This document shows, piece after piece, positions 60,235 through 64,000 of a stretch of 64,000 bases of DNA; position 1 is the first letter of the stretch, and each line of letters starts with the position of its first letter. The position numbers and the translations under genes were made by a program. The stretch is from Janthinobacterium sp. 1_2014MBL_MicDiv. Lineage in GTDB: Bacteria; Pseudomonadota; Gammaproteobacteria; Burkholderiales; Burkholderiaceae_D. The notes below the pieces were generated by a model. That model was not told the DNA's origin, did no database searches, and was given only the letters and a program-made list of their open reading frames with translations. The stretch spans positions 5,890,001 through 5,954,000 of the forward strand of contig NZ_CP011319.1 in assembly GCF_001865675.1 (NCBI RefSeq). Direction: 5' to 3'.

Positions 60235-62601
60235 TCAGCGCAGCAGGCGCAGCCCGTACAGGCCGCCCGCCACGGAGTCCTTGCCGGCGACAAATTTCAC
60301 CACCAGCGTGCCCTTGGCCGCCTTGACCAGCTCGGCAGGCAGCGGCACATCCAGCGTATGCAGTTCCTGCGGCGCATCGGCCGCCACGGCGACCGTTTGC
60401 AGCCTTGTGCCATTGAGCAGCACATCGAAGACGCGGCCCGCATCGAGCGTGGACAGGGTCAGGCGCAGGGTCTGCGCTTCGCCTTGCGGGTCGCTCAGCG
60501 CATAGCTGAACCAGCCCGTCGCATGGCGCCAGTGCCGGCCCTTGTTGACGCCGTTTTCGCCGCCCTCGGCCTGGAAGAAGTGGTCGGACTCGGGCTGCTG
60601 TTGCCCCGGCGCCACCTGGTCGATGGTTTGCGCATCGAGCGCCAGGCGCTGCGCCTCGGCCTGGCGCGTGCTGTCCTGCAGTTGCGCCAGGCCGGCCGGC
60701 GTGGACACGGGCCAGTACAGCATGTAGCGCGCATCATGCAGGCGGAAGAACGGGATCAGTTTCAAGCTCGCCGCATCCTTGCCCTGGATCAAGCCTGGCG
60801 CCGTAAACGTCAGCGGCTGGCCCTTCACGGGGCGGATTCTGCGCATGAAATCCCTGGTGTCGCTGACGAACAGCGGCGACGACTCCAGCGGACACACTTG
60901 CCCCTGGGCGATATGGCCCATGCGCGTGTCGTCGGCAAGGTAATTGAGCTTTTCATTGGCGAACGGCTGCGTCTTGGCGGCCAGCACGATGGGGCCGTGC
61001 AGCACGGCATAGTAGTTCGACTGGTCCGGCATCTGTTCCAGGCGTGTCGTCATCGGCAAGGTCACGTCGACGGTGTCGCCCGCTTTCCACGCGCGCGCGA
61101 TGGTCACGTACTCGCCGGGGGCGCCGTTCACGCGCAGGGCCTTGCCATTGAGCGTCAGGCGCAGCTTGCCCTTGGCCACCCACTGCGGATAGCGGATCTT
61201 CAGGCTGAACGTCTTCTTGCCCGCGAACTGGCTCAGCGTGATGCGCGTCGTGTCCTGGTCGGGGAATTGCGTGCTCTGGATAATCTTGACGCCCTGCCCC
61301 TGCCAGTCCAGCGTGGAAGCCATGAACAGGTTCACGTACAGGGCATCGCCGTCATGGGCGTAGATGAACTCGCCATACTTGGCCTGGCTTTCGATGCCCG
61401 AGCCCACGCAGCACCACATGCCCTTGTCCACTTGCGAATACACGCGGTAGTGGTTCGGGCGCATGGGCGTGAAATACACGAAACCGCCCGTGCCGGGGCG
61501 TTGCGACGACAAAATATGGTTGTACAGCGCGCGCTCGTAGTAATCCGCGTATTGCACCTGCTCGTCGCGGCGGAACAGTTGCTCGGTGAGCTTGAGCATA
61601 TTGTAGGTATTGCAGGTTTCCGGCCCCTCGACCTCTTCCAGCATCGTGGAAAAATCGTGCTCGTCGTGGAAATGCTCCTTGACGCTGTTGCCGCCGATGG
61701 CCACCGTGCGCTTGTCGTGCACGGTTTGCCAAAAGAATTGCGCCGCCTGTTGCCAGTCGCGCCGGTCCGTCAGCGCACCGATGCGCTCGAAGCCGATCAC
61801 CTTCGGGATTTGCGTATTCGCATGCAGGCCCGTCAACTTGTCTTGCCGCGCCGCCAGCGGCTGCAGGATGGCCTGGTGCGAGAAGCGCACGGCCAGGTCC
61901 ATGTAGCGCTGATCGCCCGTCATGGCGTAGACGTCGGCCAGCACTTCGTTCATGCCGCCGTGCTCGGCGCGCAGCATCGTTTGCATCTGCGCATCCGTGA
62001 GCGAGGCCGAGAGTTTCACGGCCCAGTCCGACAAGGCGATCAGCATGGCCTTGGCCTCCAGATTGCCGGCGTACTGGTAGGCGTCGCGCAAGCCGGCAAA
62101 CACCTTGTGCAGGTTGTACCACGGCACCCAGCGCCCGTTGACGGAGAAGGTATCGGCCTGCAAGTTTCCTTGGGCAATGGCTTGCCAGGCGGCGCTGCCG
62201 TCGGGAATACCGCCCAGGTAGCCATTGCCATTGGCGTCCTGGCATTTTTTTAGTTCCGCCACCACATGGTTCAACCGTGCCAGCACCTGGGCGTCGCCCG
62301 TGGAAGCGGCCATGCGCGCCAACGCGGACAGATAATGCCCGCCCATGTGGCCGTCGAGCCCCGTCGCTTCCCAGTTGCCATAGCTGGGCTGGATCTGCGG
62401 CAAGCCCGCCTCGCGGCGGAACGGCGCCAGCAGCTTGTCCGGCTCGAAGGCCATCAGATACTGCAAATCCGTCGTTTGCGCATCGAGAAACGGTCCCGCG
62501 CCGAGGCGCACGGACGACAGGGGAAACAGCTCGGCCGCCTGGAGCAGCGGCGTGGCAAGGCCGCCGGCGGCCAGCGCCAGCAGCAACACGGTTGTTTTCA
62601 T
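60235..62601 (-). CDS. Glycoside hydrolase family 127 beta-L-arabinofuranosidase, exported
   Basis: A 788-aa exported enzyme of the DUF1680/GH127 family that releases L-arabinose from beta-L-arabinofuranosides. A signal peptide covers residues 1-23. By comparison with Bifidobacterium HypBA1, the zinc ligands are Glu328 and Cys330 (GPETCNTYNML) and Cys397 and Cys398 (GMWCCVGSG), one of which is the nucleophile; Glu309 in SVKEHF is the probable acid/base. The barrel segments GGHYLSALARMAAST and VPWYNLHKVFAGLRDAYQY also fit. A further C-terminal beta domain (from about 650) may bind sugar. It follows the GH43 gene by 10 bases. Confidence 0.93.
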   Translation of the reverse strand: MKTTVLLLALAAGGLATPLLQAAELFPLSSVRLGAGPFLDAQTTDLQYLMAFEPDKLLAPFRREAGLPQIQPSYGNWEATGLDGHMGGHYLSALARMAASTGDAQVLARLNHVVAELKKCQDANGNGYLGGIPDGSAAWQAIAQGNLQADTFSVNGRWVPWYNLHKVFAGLRDAYQYAGNLEAKAMLIALSDWAVKLSASLTDAQMQTMLRAEHGGMNEVLADVYAMTGDQRYMDLAVRFSHQAILQPLAARQDKLTGLHANTQIPKVIGFERIGALTDRRDWQQAAQFFWQTVHDKRTVAIGGNSVKEHFHDEHDFSTMLEEVEGPETCNTYNMLKLTEQLFRRDEQVQYADYYERALYNHILSSQRPGTGGFVYFTPMRPNHYRVYSQVDKGMWCCVGSGIESQAKYGEFIYAHDGDALYVNLFMASTLDWQGQGVKIIQSTQFPDQDTTRITLSQFAGKKTFSLKIRYPQWVAKGKLRLTLNGKALRVNGAPGEYVTIARAWKAGDTVDVTLPMTTRLEQMPDQSNYYAVLHGPIVLAAKTQPFANEKLNYLADDTRMGHIAQGQVCPLESSPLFVSDTRDFMRRIRPVKGQPLTFTAPGLIQGKDAASLKLIPFFRLHDARYMLYWPVSTPAGLAQLQDSTRQAEAQRLALDAQTIDQVAPGQQQPESDHFFQAEGGENGVNKGRHWRHATGWFSYALSDPQGEAQTLRLTLSTLDAGRVFDVLLNGTRLQTVAVAADAPQELHTLDVPLPAELVKAAKGTLVVKFVAGKDSVAGGLYGLRLLR

Positions 62602-62611
62602 GGCGGAGCCT

Positions 62612-63646
62612 TTACGGTTGGGCGGCGGGCAACTGTTTACTTTGATAGCGATTCAAGTCGCGCGCATCGACCTGCGGCCAGCCCTCCTTGTCCCACGTCA
62701 TGGGCAGGATCTTGAGTTTTTGCAAGTAATCATCGGCCGTTTCATACGCATGCAGCACCAGGTAATCCCTGCCGTCAAACGTGTAGGCGCTGTTGTGGCC
62801 CAGGCCTTGCCAGTCCTTGTCGCCTTTCAGCAGCACCGTGCCGCCGCCCTGCGCCATGTCGCGGCCCTCCCTGTCCAGGTAGGGTCCCGTCACGCTTTTC
62901 GAGCGTCCCACGGCCAGGTGATAGGTGCTGTCGGCTTTCTTGCAGCACAGGCCCCACGAAACGAACAAATAATAATCGGCGCCGCGCTGGAAGATGAACG
63001 GCGCCTCGATTTCCTCGGGCGCCGGCTTGAATTCGCCCGCGCGCGGCGGCAGCGGCATGCGGCGCGCCAGCGAGTGCCACTCTTGCGGTTCCGCAATACG
63101 GGTCCAGTCGGGCGTCAGTTTCACCAGCTTGATGCCGTTCCAGAACGAGCCGAACGACATCCACGGCGTGCCCTTGGCATCGGTGATGATGTTCGAATCG
63201 ATGGCGTTCCACTCGTCGCGCTCGGGCACCGATTGCAGCAGCATGCCCTGGTCGACCCAGCGGTAGTCGGGCGAACGGGGATTGAGGGTGGTGTTGACGG
63301 TGACGCCGATGCCCGAGGTGTTCTTGCCGAAGCCCGAGACCGAGTAGTACAGGTAATATTTGCCATCGTGGAATTGCACATCGGGCGCCCAGATATGGTC
63401 GTCAAATGAGGGCGCGGCCGTCTTCGCCCACGTGGGCTGGCCCGCAAACACGCGCCCTTCCGGCTGCCAGTCGACCATGTTCTTCGAGCTGTAGAAGGTG
63501 ATGCCGGGACCGGTGCTGTACAGATAATACGTGTCGCCTTCCCTGGCCATCACGGGGTCGTGCACGCTGACCTGGGCCGCGTGCGCGGCAGCCATGATCG
63601 CCAGGGTGCTCAGGATGGCGGCCACGCCGCGTGTCAATGTGTGCAT
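62612..63646 (-). CDS. Glycoside hydrolase family 43, arabinan endo-1,5-alpha-L-arabinosidase type, exported
   Basis: A 344-aa enzyme with a signal peptide ending AHA. GH43 acids are visible: base in VSVHDPVMAREGDTYYLY, second Asp in EWNAIDSNIITDAKGTPWM, and catalytic Glu in PEEIEAPFIFQRGADYYLFV. The pattern HDP..W..PEGRVF..WAPDV is that of endo-arabinanases (GH43 subfamily 4/5 style). It would cut the alpha-1,5-arabinan backbone of pectin outside the cytoplasm. GGAGAAG precedes ATG 63646. Confidence 0.9.
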   Translation of the reverse strand: MHTLTRGVAAILSTLAIMAAAHAAQVSVHDPVMAREGDTYYLYSTGPGITFYSSKNMVDWQPEGRVFAGQPTWAKTAAPSFDDHIWAPDVQFHDGKYYLYYSVSGFGKNTSGIGVTVNTTLNPRSPDYRWVDQGMLLQSVPERDEWNAIDSNIITDAKGTPWMSFGSFWNGIKLVKLTPDWTRIAEPQEWHSLARRMPLPPRAGEFKPAPEEIEAPFIFQRGADYYLFVSWGLCCKKADSTYHLAVGRSKSVTGPYLDREGRDMAQGGGTVLLKGDKDWQGLGHNSAYTFDGRDYLVLHAYETADDYLQKLKILPMTWDKEGWPQVDARDLNRYQSKQLPAAQP

Positions 63647-63667
63647 CGTCTTCTCCGATATGAACGG

Positions 63668-63690
63668 GCCGGCCCATCATGCGGGCCGGC
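63668..63690 (-). other. GC-rich hairpin between the arabinofuranosidase and endo-arabinanase genes
   Basis: GCCGGCCC pairs perfectly with GGGCCGGC around a 7-base loop. There is no U-tract. It is probably a processing or stabilising element within the operon. Confidence 0.45.
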
Positions 63691-63715
63691 TTGATGAATG
63701 ACAAGGGGTGAAAGG

Positions 63716-64000
63716 CTAGTCGACGGCCACCACCACGACGGCCTTGGCCGGCACGGACACGGTCAGCTTGCCGCCTTGCGCCTTGGCACTGAACGCCACC
63801 GGCTGCACGGCTTGCGGCTGCGCAAAGCTGTTGACGGCGTCCATCTTGCCGGCGGTCAGTACGCGGCCATTCACGCTGGCCGCTTGCCTGCCGGCCAGCG
63901 CCACGTTGACGTCGACGGCCTTGTGCGGGTTCGTATTGACCAGCGACAAATACACCTTGCCATCCTTGGCGCGCGCGGCCGAGGCGCTCACTTCAGGAAT
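63716..64000 (-). CDS. C-terminal end of an alpha-L-arabinofuranosidase (GH51-like); gene enters from the right edge
   Basis: The visible 94 residues end the protein and read ...VSASAARAKDGKVYLSLVNTN, then VNGRVLTAGKMDAVNSFAQP and LTVSVPAKAVVVVAVD. This is the beta-sandwich that closes GH51 arabinofuranosidases (the VLTA..MDAVNSF and VPAKSV-type segments). The catalytic domain lies outside the window, so the family is inferred from the tail and the neighbours. It is the first visible gene of the arabinan cluster. Confidence 0.75.
   Translation of the reverse strand: MPEVSASAARAKDGKVYLSLVNTNPHKAVDVNVALAGRQAASVNGRVLTAGKMDAVNSFAQPQAVQPVAFSAKAQGGKLTVSVPAKAVVVVAVD

Overview
This is chromosomal DNA of a GC-rich betaproteobacterium, most likely an Oxalobacteraceae member (Janthinobacterium, Massilia or Duganella type). 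Three things point there: the petABC-sspA-sspB-tRNA-Thr block typical of Burkholderiales, a PEP-CTERM protein, and LacI/ABC sugar loci mixed with plant-polysaccharide hydrolases. No sequence search was run, so the genus is inferred.

Layout. 1-156 is the start of mscL. 570-4864 carries the cytochrome bc1 operon (petA, petB, petC) and the stringent-starvation pair sspA/sspB, followed by tRNA-Thr(UGU) and a terminator. 5.0-7.2 kb is an AT-rich patch with three small or exported unknown proteins that all appear to use TTG starts. 7.4-9.7 kb has dodecin, two unknown proteins and a PEP-CTERM surface protein behind a good sigma-54 promoter match. 9.8-22.9 kb is a complete Tad/Flp pilus locus on the minus strand, from flp through cpaA, an AAA ATPase, cpaB, cpaC, a small lipoprotein, tadG, two tadE-like genes, cpaE, cpaF, tadB and tadC to a TPR lipoprotein. 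A convergent GGDEF / HD-GYP pair (c-di-GMP synthesis and hydrolysis) sits next to it.

25.9-36.4 kb is a mixed region: a LysR regulator and a giant indolepyruvate ferredoxin oxidoreductase fusion, a LacI regulator, a coiled-coil protein, a lipoprotein metallo-beta-lactamase divergent from a TetR gene with a perfect palindromic operator between them, a MoaD-like protein paired with a BNR beta-propeller, and a 2Fe-2S ferredoxin. 36.4-43.3 kb is a sugar or polyol operon (LacI, ABC ATPase, permease, binding protein, TIM-barrel isomerase, Gfo/Idh/MocA dehydrogenase) under a 20-bp palindrome.

43.4-53.3 kb is the least explained part. A minus-strand operon encodes a divergent sigma-factor-like protein, a translationally coupled single-pass protein with anti-sigma-like layout, a lipoprotein, a polytopic membrane protein and a glycerophosphodiesterase. 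Divergent from it stand an exported caspase-family protease with Sel1-like repeats, an OB-fold-like membrane protein, a lipoprotein and a TPR/2-oxoglutarate-oxygenase-like protein. I consider this the best candidate for an undescribed system: a cell-envelope sensing regulon built around an exported caspase.

53.5-64 kb is an L-arabinan utilisation locus: a GbpR-like LysR regulator, two GH43 enzymes, a GH127 beta-L-arabinofuranosidase, the end of a GH51-like arabinofuranosidase, and a YtfQRT-YjfF-type ABC importer.
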